Part shown: positions 8,763-16,805 of the stretch, piece after piece | Layout of the letters: every line of letters starts with the position of its first letter | Position numbering within the stretch: the stretch's first letter is position 1 | From: Pseudomonas sp. P7548 | GTDB lineage: Bacteria; Pseudomonadota; Gammaproteobacteria; Pseudomonadales; Pseudomonadaceae | DNA: 64,000 nt | Reading direction: 5' to 3' | Assembly: GCF_013386585.1 (NCBI RefSeq) | Contig: NZ_JACARO010000047.1 | Coordinates: 186,001 to 250,000 of the forward strand | Made by a program: the position numbers and the translations under genes | Notes under the pieces: generated by a model | Database searches by the model: none | Told to the model about the DNA's origin: nothing | Seen by the model: only the letters and a program-made list of their open reading frames with translations

Positions 8763-10133
8763 ATGCACTCTCAGATTGCCAGCTTTCGCGCGGCACTCGA
8801 CGCCCGTCCGGTGTCACGCTACCAGTGGTTGATTCTCTTGTTGCTGGCCATGCTGCTGGTGACCGATGGCTACGATGCCCAGGTGCTGGGTTACGTGGTG
8901 CCGGCCCTGGCCAAAGATTGGGGTCTGGAAAAGGCTGCGTTCGGCCCAGTGTTCAGCGCCAACCTGCTGGGGCTCACCTTGGGCTCGTTGCTGGTGACGC
9001 CACTGGCCGATCGGTTTGGCGTGCGGCGCATCCTGCTGGGCTGCGTGCTGATCTACGCCACCCTCACGGTGTTGATGGTGTTTGCCAACTCACTGACCAC
9101 CTTGATGGTTGCGCGGTTTATCTGCGGCATCGGCATGGGCGGCGCGATGCCCAGCGCAATGGCCTTGATGTCGGAGTATTCCCCACCGCGCCTGCGCACC
9201 CTGATGGTGACGTTGGCGGCGTGCGGCTTTTCGTTTGGTGGCGCGGCGGGTGGGTTCGTGGCGGCCGGGTTTATCGAAGGCTACGGCTGGCAAGCGGTGT
9301 TCCTGGCGGGTGGCGTGACGCCGTTGTTGCTGTTCCCTTTCCTGATGTGGCTGTTGCCCGAATCCTTGCCACGTTTGTTGCGTGACGCGCCGCCTTATGC
9401 GCGCCTGCAAAAGGTCACGGCGCGCATGCTTCCGGGCTGGCAGCCGCCGTTGGCGAGAGCTGCAGATAACCTTCAAGAACAAGGCAGCAAGCTGACGGTG
9501 GTGGAGCTGTTTCGCCACGGTTATGCGCGCCCGACCGTGCTGATCTGGGCGACGTTTTTTGTCAGCCTGATCCTGCTGTATTTCATGATCAGTTGGCTGC
9601 CGTCGCTGTTGCTGGAAAGCGGTCTAGCGTTGAAGGAAGCCAACCTGGTGACGTCGATGTTCCTGTTTGCCGGCACCTTGGGCGCCATCGGCATGGCCTG
9701 GTTCGCCGATCGCCTGAAAAGCAAGGTACGCCTGCTGTCTGGCGTTTTGGCAGCGGCGGCGGTGTGCACCGTTCTGCTGGGGCTGAACCATGACAACCCA
9801 CGCTACCTGGTGGCCTGCGTGTTCGCCGCCGGGTTCTGCATCATCGGTGGGCAACTGACCCTGAATGCTTTCGCCAGTAACTTCTACCCCGCACATGTTC
9901 GGGCGACGGGCACGGGGTGGGCGCTCGGCGTTGGGCGATTTGGCTCGATCCTGGGGCCGCTGTTTGGCAGCTTGTTGTTGGCGATGCACATTCCGGTGGA
10001 GCAGATTTTCTTCTTCTGCGCGATTCCGGCAGTGATTGCGGCGCTGTTGATCATCCAGGTGCGTTCGCCTGGCATGGATGTGCCGAAAAGCCCATTGCCC
10101 GGCGATATTCTCAAGGCCCCCGGCAATCACTGA
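8763..10133 (+). CDS. MFS transporter, aromatic acid:H+ symporter (AAHS) type
   Basis: An inner-membrane permease of 456 residues with about 12 hydrophobic segments. The first membrane segment carries DGYDAQVLGYVVPAL, the AAHS-family signature seen in PcaK and MhpT, and the loop after TM2 has LADRFGVRR (MFS motif A). It is the last gene of the hmg cluster, as is PA2006 in P. aeruginosa, so the likely substrate is an aromatic acid such as homogentisate or a hydroxyphenyl acid. A REPIN separates it from maiA, so its expression may be uncoupled from the enzymes. Confidence 0.87.
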   Translation: MHSQIASFRAALDARPVSRYQWLILLLLAMLLVTDGYDAQVLGYVVPALAKDWGLEKAAFGPVFSANLLGLTLGSLLVTPLADRFGVRRILLGCVLIYATLTVLMVFANSLTTLMVARFICGIGMGGAMPSAMALMSEYSPPRLRTLMVTLAACGFSFGGAAGGFVAAGFIEGYGWQAVFLAGGVTPLLLFPFLMWLLPESLPRLLRDAPPYARLQKVTARMLPGWQPPLARAADNLQEQGSKLTVVELFRHGYARPTVLIWATFFVSLILLYFMISWLPSLLLESGLALKEANLVTSMFLFAGTLGAIGMAWFADRLKSKVRLLSGVLAAAAVCTVLLGLNHDNPRYLVACVFAAGFCIIGGQLTLNAFASNFYPAHVRATGTGWALGVGRFGSILGPLFGSLLLAMHIPVEQIFFFCAIPAVIAALLIIQVRSPGMDVPKSPLPGDILKAPGNH

Positions 10134-10173
10134 TTCACCCCGCCCAACGGAAGGCGCTTGCTTGCCGGTGACT

Positions 10174-10280
10174 TGTAGTGAGCGGGCTTGCCCCGCGCCG
10201 CGGTGTGTCAGGCACAGCGGCGTGTCAGGCACAGTGGTGTGTCAGGTATGCCGCGGCGCGGGGCAAGCCCGCTCACTACA
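10174..10280. repeat. REPIN with perfect 30-bp arms and tandem 17-bp loop repeats
   Basis: Positions 10174-10203 and 10251-10280 are exact reverse complements over 30 bases (TGTAGTGAGCGGGCTTGCCC at the outer end). Between and partly inside the arms are three tandem 17-base units at 10201-10217, 10218-10234 and 10235-10251 (CGGTGTGTCAGGCACAG and variants). It lies between convergent genes and could act as a bidirectional terminator. Confidence 0.92.
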
Positions 10281-10287
10281 GTCGGGT

Positions 10288-11091
10288 TCAGTGCACGATG
10301 GTGTTGGGTGGCAAATGGCCCAGGCGTTCGGTCAGGCGCAGGCGTTGGATCGGGTCTTCGCTGAGCAGCAGCGCATGCTCCAGGTCAAAGCGCTCGGCAC
10401 TCGGGCAATCCAGGCGCTGGTATAGACTGGCGCGTGCCAGGTAGTCGGCGGCGCTGGCGTTGCCCAGTTCCAGCACGCGTTCGGCGTCGATCAGGGCATC
10501 CAGCGGCGCATCGTTGGAAAGGTGCAACTGGCGCAAGTTGCGTGACAGCCGTTGCAGGATCGAACGAGGTTCTGCGGTGAGCAGGTGCTCGGACTGCAAC
10601 TTGAGGTTCGGCCCGTACTGGCGGTGCAGCAGTTCGCGGCAATCGTTGGGGTACAAGCGTCGACCGCCACACGGGTCCAGCAAGTGATCGGCGCCCGGCA
10701 CCCGCAGCAGGAAGTGGCCGGGAAAATTCACCCCGACCATCGGAATGTTCAGGCGTCGCGCCAATTCCATCGCGATCAACCCCATGGCCAGCGGCTGCCC
10801 GCGTTTGCGCTGCAGTACCTTGTCCAGCAAGGCGGCGGCGGGGCGCAGGGGGGTAAAGTCGTCCTGGGCAAACCCCAGGTCATTCATGCGCCGCAGCAGG
10901 GGCTGGCCCAGTTCGTCGGCGGGCAGCATGGGCATGCCGACGCTGACCTGTTGTTGCAACAAGGTGAAGTCTTGCAGGATCACCTGCGGTTGCACGACCG
11001 GATCGTGCTCGGCCGCAATCCACAGCGCGGCTTCGAACAGCGCAGGGGGCGAACGTTCCAGGCAGGCAAAAAAGGCTGTGCGGGGATTCAT
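10288..11091 (-). CDS. SirB1-family transglutaminase-like/TPR protein
   Basis: A cytoplasmic protein of 267 residues. The N-terminal two thirds match the SirB1 (transglutaminase-like) domain, with 'RRMNDLGFAQDDFTP...LLDKVLQRKRGQPLAMGLI', followed by 'PMVGVNFPGHFLLRV'. The C-terminal part (about 185-260) has TPR-like helices. SirB1 proteins usually sit near prfA/hemK and have no firmly assigned activity; here the gene is alone, divergent from the leucine-dehydrogenase-like gene. No signal peptide or membrane segment is seen. Confidence 0.85.
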   Translation of the reverse strand: MNPRTAFFACLERSPPALFEAALWIAAEHDPVVQPQVILQDFTLLQQQVSVGMPMLPADELGQPLLRRMNDLGFAQDDFTPLRPAAALLDKVLQRKRGQPLAMGLIAMELARRLNIPMVGVNFPGHFLLRVPGADHLLDPCGGRRLYPNDCRELLHRQYGPNLKLQSEHLLTAEPRSILQRLSRNLRQLHLSNDAPLDALIDAERVLELGNASAADYLARASLYQRLDCPSAERFDLEHALLLSEDPIQRLRLTERLGHLPPNTIVH

Positions 11092-11279
11092 TGCGTTCTC
11101 CGGCAGATGCCCCCGTTTTAGCCTTGCTGAGAATTTTCGTCCAGCACATTGGGGAAATATCCCAAGGTCTTATGTCGCAAGGCCTGCAAAACCGGGCGGC
11201 TTATTCCAGCGCACTTCGGCAGTTTTTTACCGTAAGCCTATACTTGGGCCTCTACCAGAAGTGATTCGGGAGCTCATTG

Positions 11280-12299
11280 ATGTTTGCGCTCATGCACAGC
11301 ACCCGCCTTGAATCGCTGCACCTGAGCGTCGACCCGGCCACCGGGCTGAAGGCGATCATAGCCATCCACAACAGCCGTCTGGGCCCTGCCTTGGGCGGGT
11401 GCCGCTACCTCGCTTACCCCGACGATCAAAGTGCCGTGGAAGATGCTGCGCGCCTGGCCCAGGGCATGAGCTACAAAGCCGCCCTGGCCGGTCTGCCGGT
11501 GGGCGGTGGTACGGCAGTGATCATCCGCCCCGTGCATGTGGAAAGCCGCGCGGCCTTGTTCGAAGCCTTTGGGCGTTGCATCGAAAAACTCGACGGCCGC
11601 TTCATCACGGCCATCGACAGCGGCACCTCAGTGGCTGACATGGACTGCATCGCCCAGCACACCCGTTTCGTCACCAGCACCACCGCCGCCGGCGACCCGT
11701 CGCCCCATGCCGCCATGGGCGTGTTCACGGGCATCCGCACCACCGCCATGGCCCGCCTGGGCAGCGACAACCTGGAAGGCTTGCGTGTGGCGGTCCAGGG
11801 CCTGGGCAATGTCGGGTTCGCCCTGGCCGAACAGCTGCATGCGGCCGGCGCTGAATTGCTGGTCAGCGACATCGACCATGGCAAGGTGCAACTGGCCATG
11901 GAGCAACTCGGCGCCCACCCCATCGCCAACGACGCCTTGCTCAGCACGCCCTGCGACATCCTCGCGCCCTGCGGCGTTGGTGCGGTGTTCAATCGCCACA
12001 GCGTCGGCCAGTTGCGTTGCGCCGCCGTGGCCGGTTCCGCCAGCGCGCAGTTGACCAACCTCGACATTGCCGACCAGCTGGAAGGGCGCGGCATCCTCTA
12101 CGCCCCCGACTATGTGATCAACTCGGGTGGGCTGATCTACGTCGCGCTCAAGCACGGCGGTGCAGAGCTGGCGGACATCACCGCACACCTGTCGAACATC
12201 GGCGCACGTCTGACCGAGATCTTCGCCCACGCCCAAGCCGAAAAGCGCTCCCCCGCACGGGTGGCGGACGAATTGGCCGAGCGCCTGCTGTACAAATAA
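11280..12299 (+). CDS. ldh: Leucine dehydrogenase-like protein (Glu/Leu/Phe/Val dehydrogenase family)
   Basis: A protein of 339 residues with the dimerisation domain (about 1-130) and a C-terminal Rossmann domain (GLRVAVQGLGNVGFALAEQL). Family members deaminate branched-chain amino acids to oxo acids using NAD. The substrate-carboxylate lysine in 'GMSYKAALAGL' is present, but the following motif reads PVGGGTAVI where biochemically studied leucine and glutamate dehydrogenases have GGGK, so the catalytic lysine is replaced by Thr. NAD binding looks intact. I chose ATG 11280 because GGGAG lies at 11268-11272. A protein of similar size is annotated as ldh in P. aeruginosa (PA3418). Activity is therefore uncertain although family membership is clear. 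Confidence 0.85.
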   Translation: MFALMHSTRLESLHLSVDPATGLKAIIAIHNSRLGPALGGCRYLAYPDDQSAVEDAARLAQGMSYKAALAGLPVGGGTAVIIRPVHVESRAALFEAFGRCIEKLDGRFITAIDSGTSVADMDCIAQHTRFVTSTTAAGDPSPHAAMGVFTGIRTTAMARLGSDNLEGLRVAVQGLGNVGFALAEQLHAAGAELLVSDIDHGKVQLAMEQLGAHPIANDALLSTPCDILAPCGVGAVFNRHSVGQLRCAAVAGSASAQLTNLDIADQLEGRGILYAPDYVINSGGLIYVALKHGGAELADITAHLSNIGARLTEIFAHAQAEKRSPARVADELAERLLYK

Positions 12300-12313
12300 G
12301 CCAGGCATTAAAA

Positions 12314-12340
12314 AGGCCCTGAGTCAGTGACTCAGGGCCT
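12314..12340. terminator. Bidirectional terminator between ldh and yebG
   Basis: A 27-base perfect palindrome, arms AGGCCCTGAGTCA and TGACTCAGGGCCT around one central G. It is flanked on the left by TTAAAAA, which gives a T-run for minus-strand transcripts from yebG. The plus-strand side ends GTTC, so termination of ldh is probably weaker. Confidence 0.85.
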
Positions 12341-12354
12341 GTTCAATTCGGGCT

Positions 12355-12615
12355 TTATTCTGCCGGTGCGTTCAGCAACTCGGACAACGCATCCGGCTGG
12401 CTCTTGAACGCCTTGGCAAACACATCGCGGTTCTTCGCCATGTAGATCCCGGCTTCTTCCACCTGCTGCTCGCTCAGGGACGGCACGGCTTTTTGCAACA
12501 CTTCTGCCAGCAACTCGGCGAGTTCAAGCATCTTGTCATGACGGTCAGCTTCGGCTTTATCCATGAACAAACGCTCCAGATCTCGGCTGCTGCGGTATAC
12601 CACTTCGACGGCCAT
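12355..12615 (-). CDS. yebG: YebG family SOS-induced protein
   Basis: A small protein of 86 residues. The start MAVEVVYRSSRD, the middle KAEADRHDKMLELAELLAE and the acidic C terminus match YebG, a LexA-controlled protein of unclear biochemical role. Control by LexA is directly supported by a perfect SOS box 44 bases upstream (12659-12674). A strong terminator follows at 12314-12340, so it appears to be a single-gene unit. Confidence 0.9.
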   Translation of the reverse strand: MAVEVVYRSSRDLERLFMDKAEADRHDKMLELAELLAEVLQKAVPSLSEQQVEEAGIYMAKNRDVFAKAFKSQPDALSELLNAPAE

Positions 12616-12658
12616 TCACCACCTCACATGCCTTCACGATAGTTGTCTTTTGCGACTA

Positions 12659-12674
12659 CTGTATTCATATACAG
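12659..12674 (-). promoter_or_regulatory. LexA (SOS) box of yebG
   Basis: CTGTATTCATATACAG fits CTGT-N8-ACAG exactly and extends to TACTGTATTCATATACAGTG, close to the E. coli LexA consensus. It lies 44 bases before the yebG start. The divergent psiE start is 190 bases away, so control of psiE is unlikely. Confidence 0.9.
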
Positions 12675-12863
12675 TGAAAAGGGTAAGCCAAACCGTGGGG
12701 TTTGGGTAGCAGTTTTTTAATGTAGCCCGTAAATACAGGTTTGCCGTGCCTCATGTCACCCCGCCACCATCTTATATCGGCCTCTGGCCTTTTTTCTGCA
12801 TGCAGAACAACCGTCACGTCTAACCCGCATTATCCGGTCGAGTCGACCTAAGGAAGCATCATC

Positions 12864-13352
12864 GTGAAAATCAACTGGGCCGAAAAGCTGCGCCAGAACG
12901 TGCATGAACTGGCCGAGTCCCTGGGCAATCTGTTTGTGGAGTCGTTCCACTACCTGGCGCTGTTCGCCATTGGTGCGGTGACGGCCTGGGCGGCGGTGAT
13001 GGAGTTTTTGGGGATGCTGGAGAACGGGCACATCAAGATCGATGACATCTTGCTGCTGTTCATCTACCTGGAGCTGGGCGCAATGGTCGGGATTTACTTC
13101 AAGACCAACCACATGCCGGTGCGCTTCCTGATCTACGTGGCGATCACCGCGCTGACACGCCTGCTGATCTCCAACGTGTCCCACCACAACCCGCCTGATG
13201 TAGGCATCATCTACCTGTGCGGTGGGATTTTGCTGTTGGCGTTCTCGATCCTGGTGGTGCGCTACGCCTCGTCGGCGTTCCCGTCGGTGAAGGTCGAAGG
13301 CCCGCGCCGCAAAGGCGAGGCGAGCCTGGAAACCGAGAAGGGCGAGCTTTAA
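12864..13352 (+). CDS. psiE: PsiE-family membrane protein
   Basis: An inner-membrane protein of 162 residues with four hydrophobic segments (about 25-50, 60-80, 85-105, 112-135). The motif 'YLELGAMVGIYFKTNHMPVRF' is typical of PsiE, a phosphate-starvation-inducible protein in E. coli. The start is GTG 12864 with AAGGA at 12850-12854. No Pho box was recognised upstream, so phosphate control is unproven here. Its last 4 bases overlap the convergent DUF3509 gene. Confidence 0.87.
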   Translation: MKINWAEKLRQNVHELAESLGNLFVESFHYLALFAIGAVTAWAAVMEFLGMLENGHIKIDDILLLFIYLELGAMVGIYFKTNHMPVRFLIYVAITALTRLLISNVSHHNPPDVGIIYLCGGILLLAFSILVVRYASSAFPSVKVEGPRRKGEASLETEKGEL

Positions 13353-13663
13353 AGCCCGACGCTGAAGGGCAGGGTGTTCGTAGGCGGTCGCTGCAAGCGC
13401 TGGTGATCGCCATCGGTCATCACCGCCAGGATCTCCATGGCGCTGTGGCCCTGCTCGATGGCGATGCCGAACTGGATGCTTTGCACCAGGCGTTTGAGCC
13501 GTTGCGGGTCGTTGCGTTGTTCGGCGCTGATCATGCGCTTGGCCACCACACCCGACTCGTTCGAGAGGGTGAGCATGATGCTGCCATCCAGCCGTTGGAT
13601 ACTCAGGTTGACACGGTAGTTGGGGGTGAAGGTGTCTGTGATGATCTGAAAAGGATTGTCCAT
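13349..13663 (-). CDS. Small Pseudomonas protein, probably DUF3509
   Basis: A protein of 104 residues, 'MDNPFQIITDTFTP...' with 'VNLSIQRLDGSIMLTLSN' and 'QRNDPQRLKRLVQSIQFGIAIEQG'. I recognise it as one of the small Pseudomonas proteins usually annotated DUF3509; no function is known. It has no signal peptide, membrane segment or cysteine. It overlaps the end of psiE by 4 bases on the opposite strand. The assignment to the DUF number is from memory. Confidence 0.72.
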   Translation of the reverse strand: MDNPFQIITDTFTPNYRVNLSIQRLDGSIMLTLSNESGVVAKRMISAEQRNDPQRLKRLVQSIQFGIAIEQGHSAMEILAVMTDGDHQRLQRPPTNTLPFSVGL

Positions 13664-13816
13664 GGTGTGTTACCGCCTGATAAGAACATGCAGTCATTGA
13701 CGACCGGTGTCGGGATTAGTTCGCGTTTCCTGACCACTGGCCAAAGTCCGTTTCCCTCATAAGCGGTACAGCAAGGGCCGTGCCGTGTAGAGCACTCACA
13801 GCCAGTGAGGTGCCAA

Positions 13817-13905
13817 TGTGGGAGCGGGCTTGCTCGCGAATGCGGTGTGTCAGCTTATGAATACTTGGCTGAAGGACCGCTATCGCTGGCAAGCCAGCTC
13901 CTACA
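13817..13905. repeat. REPIN with unlike arms, between DUF3509 gene and sdaC
   Basis: The left arm TGTGGGAGCGGGCTTGCTCG is of the 'GCGGGCTTGCTCGCGA' subtype. The right arm TCGCTGGCAAGCCAGCTCC then TACA is of a different subtype, so the hairpin has mismatches. The rest of 13664-13929 shows nothing recognisable. Confidence 0.85.
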
Positions 13906-13929
13906 GGGGGCGCGGTGTTGTGGGCTATT

Positions 13930-15231
13930 TCAGGGCAGTACCGAGAAAACGATCGCAGACAGCGCAATCAAGCCGATCACCACCACAAACACATTCGACA
14001 CCTGGCCCGAGTACTGGCGCAGAGATGGCACGCGACGGATCGCGTACATCGGCATCAGGAACAGCAGGCACGCGATGATCGGCCCGCCCATGGTTTCGAT
14101 CATGCCCAGGATGCTCGGGTTGAAGGTGGCCACGGCCCAGCAGGTCAACACCATGAACAGGGCGGTGCTGCGTTCCAGCCATTTGGCCGACAGCGAACGG
14201 TTACGGCTACGCAAGGATTTGACGATCAAGCCTTGGAAGCCTTCGCTGGCGCCGATGTAGTGGCCGAGGAAGGATTTGGTAATGGCCACCAGCGCGATCA
14301 ACGGCGCGGCGTAGGCGATTACCGGGGTCTGGAAGTGGTTGGCCAGGTACGACAGGATCGAAATGTTCTGGGCCTTGGCCGCTGCCAGGTCGGCAGGCGA
14401 CAGCGCCAGCACGCAGCTGAAGCAGAAGAACATCACCGTCAGCACCATCATGCCGTGGGCCGTGGCCAGGATGCCGCTGCTCTTGCGCTCGGCCTGGGCG
14501 CCGTACACGCGTTTCTGGTCGACGGCGAAGGCCGAGATGATTGGCGAGTGGTTGAAGGAAAACACCATCACCGGGATCGCCAGCCACAAGGTCTTGAGGA
14601 ACAGCGGCATTGGCATGCCATCACCGGCAGAGGCGAAGAACGCGCCGTTCCAGTTAGGGATCAGGCTGAACGCCAACAACAGCAGGGCGGCGACGAACGG
14701 GTACACCAGCACGCTCATGGCCTTGACGATCACGCCTTGGCCGCAACGCACGATGGCCATCAGGCCGAGGATCAGCACCAGCGACAGGACCGCCCGCGGC
14801 GGCGGGGTCATGTGCAGTTGGTGTTCCATGAAGCTGCCGAGGGTGTTGGTCAGCGCGACGCTGTACACCAGCAGGATCGGGAAAATCGCGAAGAAGTACA
14901 GCAGGGTGATCAACTTGCCTGCGCCCACGCCGAAATGTTCCTCGACCACTTCGGTGATGTCGCCGGATTTGCCCGACAACACAAAGCGCGTCAGCCCACG
15001 GTGGGCGAAGAAGGTCATCGGGAAGGCCAGCAGTGCCAGCACGATCAGCGGCCAGAAGCCACCAACGCCGGCATTGATCGGCAGGAACAACGTGCCCGCG
15101 CCGATGGCGGTGCCATACAAGCCGAGCATCCAGGTGGTGTCGTGTTTGGTCCAGCCGGTGGTCACGGTGTTTTCTAAAGCGGGACTTGCTTTTGAAGGTG
15201 TATCGGCAGCAGGTGTACGTACATCGGTCAT
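13930..15231 (-). CDS. sdaC: Serine/amino acid permease (SdaC-like, HAAAP family)
   Basis: An inner-membrane transporter of 433 residues with about 11 transmembrane segments. The first is introduced by 'TKHDTTWMLGLYGTAIGAGTLFLPI', the pattern of hydroxy- and aromatic-amino-acid permeases; SdaC is the serine:H+ symporter. It lies directly downstream of sdaA (60 bases between them) on the same strand, so uptake and deamination of L-serine look co-transcribed. I chose ATG 15231 (MTDVRTPAAD) over an upstream in-frame start at 15267. Confidence 0.88.
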   Translation of the reverse strand: MTDVRTPAADTPSKASPALENTVTTGWTKHDTTWMLGLYGTAIGAGTLFLPINAGVGGFWPLIVLALLAFPMTFFAHRGLTRFVLSGKSGDITEVVEEHFGVGAGKLITLLYFFAIFPILLVYSVALTNTLGSFMEHQLHMTPPPRAVLSLVLILGLMAIVRCGQGVIVKAMSVLVYPFVAALLLLAFSLIPNWNGAFFASAGDGMPMPLFLKTLWLAIPVMVFSFNHSPIISAFAVDQKRVYGAQAERKSSGILATAHGMMVLTVMFFCFSCVLALSPADLAAAKAQNISILSYLANHFQTPVIAYAAPLIALVAITKSFLGHYIGASEGFQGLIVKSLRSRNRSLSAKWLERSTALFMVLTCWAVATFNPSILGMIETMGGPIIACLLFLMPMYAIRRVPSLRQYSGQVSNVFVVVIGLIALSAIVFSVLP

Positions 15232-15291
15232 CGTTATTGCCTCGTTATTATTTTTGCGCGGGCTCACGTTGGGGCGGTCAGGAAATGCTCC

Positions 15292-16668
15292 TCAGCATTC
15301 CACCCAGTTCACGGCCAGGCCGCCCCGTGAAGTTTCTTTGTATTTGTCATGCATATCGGCGCCGGTATCGCGCATGGTGCGAATCACCCGGTCGAGGGAA
15401 ATGAAGTGTTTGCCATCACCGCGCAGGGCCATTTGCGTGGCGTTGATCGCTTTGACGGCGGCGATGGCATTGCGCTCGATACACGGCACTTGCACCAGGC
15501 CACCGACTGGGTCGCAGGTCAGGCCGAGGTTGTGTTCCAGGCCGATTTCGGCGGCGTTTTCCAGTTGCTCGGGTGTCGCACCCAGCACATCGGCCAAGCC
15601 GGCAGCGGCCATGGCGCAAGCCGAACCGACTTCACCCTGGCAGCCGACTTCGGCGCCGGAGATCGAGGCGTTTTTCTTGCAGAGAATGCCGACCGCGGCG
15701 GCGGCCAGGAAGAAATTGACCACGTCGTCGTCGCAGGCTTCGGGGTTGAACTTCATGTAGTAGTGCAGGACGGCAGGGATGATGCCCGCCGCGCCGTTGG
15801 TTGGTGCCGTGACCATGCGCCCGCCCGCCGCGTTTTCTTCGTTGACGGCCAGGGCAAACAGGTTGACCCACTCCATCGCCGACAAGGTCGACGTGATGAC
15901 ATTCGGCTTGCCGATTTCCAACAGGTTGCGGTGCAATTTCGCGGCGCGACGGGGCACATCCAGGCCGCCCGGCAAAATGCCTTCATCGCGCAAACCCTGT
16001 TCCACGCATTCGCGCATCACCGACCAGATATGCAGCAGGCCACTGCGGATTTCCTCGTCGCTGCGCCAGGCACGTTCGTTGGCCATCATCAGCTCGGAAA
16101 CCCGCAGGCCATGCGTGTTGCACAAGGCCAGCAGTTCGACTGCGCTGGAGAAGTCGTAGGGCAATTCCACTTCGCTGGTCGGCGCAATACCCGACTCAGC
16201 CTCGGCGGCTTCGATGATGAAACCACCGCCCACCGAGTAGTAGGTTTGTTCGCTCAACAGGCCGTTGTCGCCGTAGGCGTGCAGGGACATGGCGTTGGGG
16301 TGGTAGGGCAGGCTTTCGTCGAGCAGCAGGAGGTCGTGTTGCCAGTTGAAAGCAATGTCCTGGGTGCCGGCGAGCAGCAGGCGACCGGACTCGCGCAGTT
16401 GCTGGATGCGCGCATTGATGGAGGTTGGGTCAACCGTATCTGGCCATTCACCCATCAGCCCCATCACGCAGGCGCGGTCGGTGGCGTGGCCGACACCGGT
16501 GGCTGACAACGAGCCGTACAGGCGCACTTCGACACGCCGGGTGTCGTTCAGTAGATGTTGGTCTTTCAGGGCTTGGGCAAAGGTCGCGGCCGCCCGCATC
16601 GGGCCGACGGTATGGGAGCTGGACGGGCCGATGCCCACCTTGAATAGATCGAAAACACTGATAGCCAT
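15292..16668 (-). CDS. sdaA: L-serine ammonia-lyase (iron-sulfur)
   Basis: An enzyme of 458 residues that converts L-serine to pyruvate and ammonia. It is the single-chain type, with the beta-like domain first ('FKVGIGPSSSHTVGPMRAA') and then the alpha-like domain with 'GAAGIIPAVLHYY' and the cluster-binding cysteine region 'CDPVGGLVQVPCIERNA'. ATG 16668 fits the usual MAISVFDLFKVGIGPSSSH start. It is followed by the serine permease and divergent from a GcvA-like LysR regulator, which suggests a serine-catabolic unit. Confidence 0.95.
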   Translation of the reverse strand: MAISVFDLFKVGIGPSSSHTVGPMRAAATFAQALKDQHLLNDTRRVEVRLYGSLSATGVGHATDRACVMGLMGEWPDTVDPTSINARIQQLRESGRLLLAGTQDIAFNWQHDLLLLDESLPYHPNAMSLHAYGDNGLLSEQTYYSVGGGFIIEAAEAESGIAPTSEVELPYDFSSAVELLALCNTHGLRVSELMMANERAWRSDEEIRSGLLHIWSVMRECVEQGLRDEGILPGGLDVPRRAAKLHRNLLEIGKPNVITSTLSAMEWVNLFALAVNEENAAGGRMVTAPTNGAAGIIPAVLHYYMKFNPEACDDDVVNFFLAAAAVGILCKKNASISGAEVGCQGEVGSACAMAAAGLADVLGATPEQLENAAEIGLEHNLGLTCDPVGGLVQVPCIERNAIAAVKAINATQMALRGDGKHFISLDRVIRTMRDTGADMHDKYKETSRGGLAVNWVEC

Positions 16669-16805
16669 GCTAAAGCCTTACAAGCAATGGAGTAGAAATC
16701 GCTGCCATGTTTTGTAGGACGAGCGGAATTGGCGCGATACTGAGCCTCTGGATCGGCACTGACCAACGAATTATCCTAAGACACCCTTTAGCAGGACTAA
16801 ACCCT

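Noticed and set aside
10174..10280. Repeated units with spacing that might suggest a CRISPR array
   Set aside because: The units are contiguous 17-mers inside an inverted repeat, with no spacers and no cas genes.
12756..13697. A 313-codon minus-strand frame over psiE and DUF3509
   Set aside because: It is antisense to psiE, whose membrane segments are clear, and covers the DUF3509 gene in another frame.
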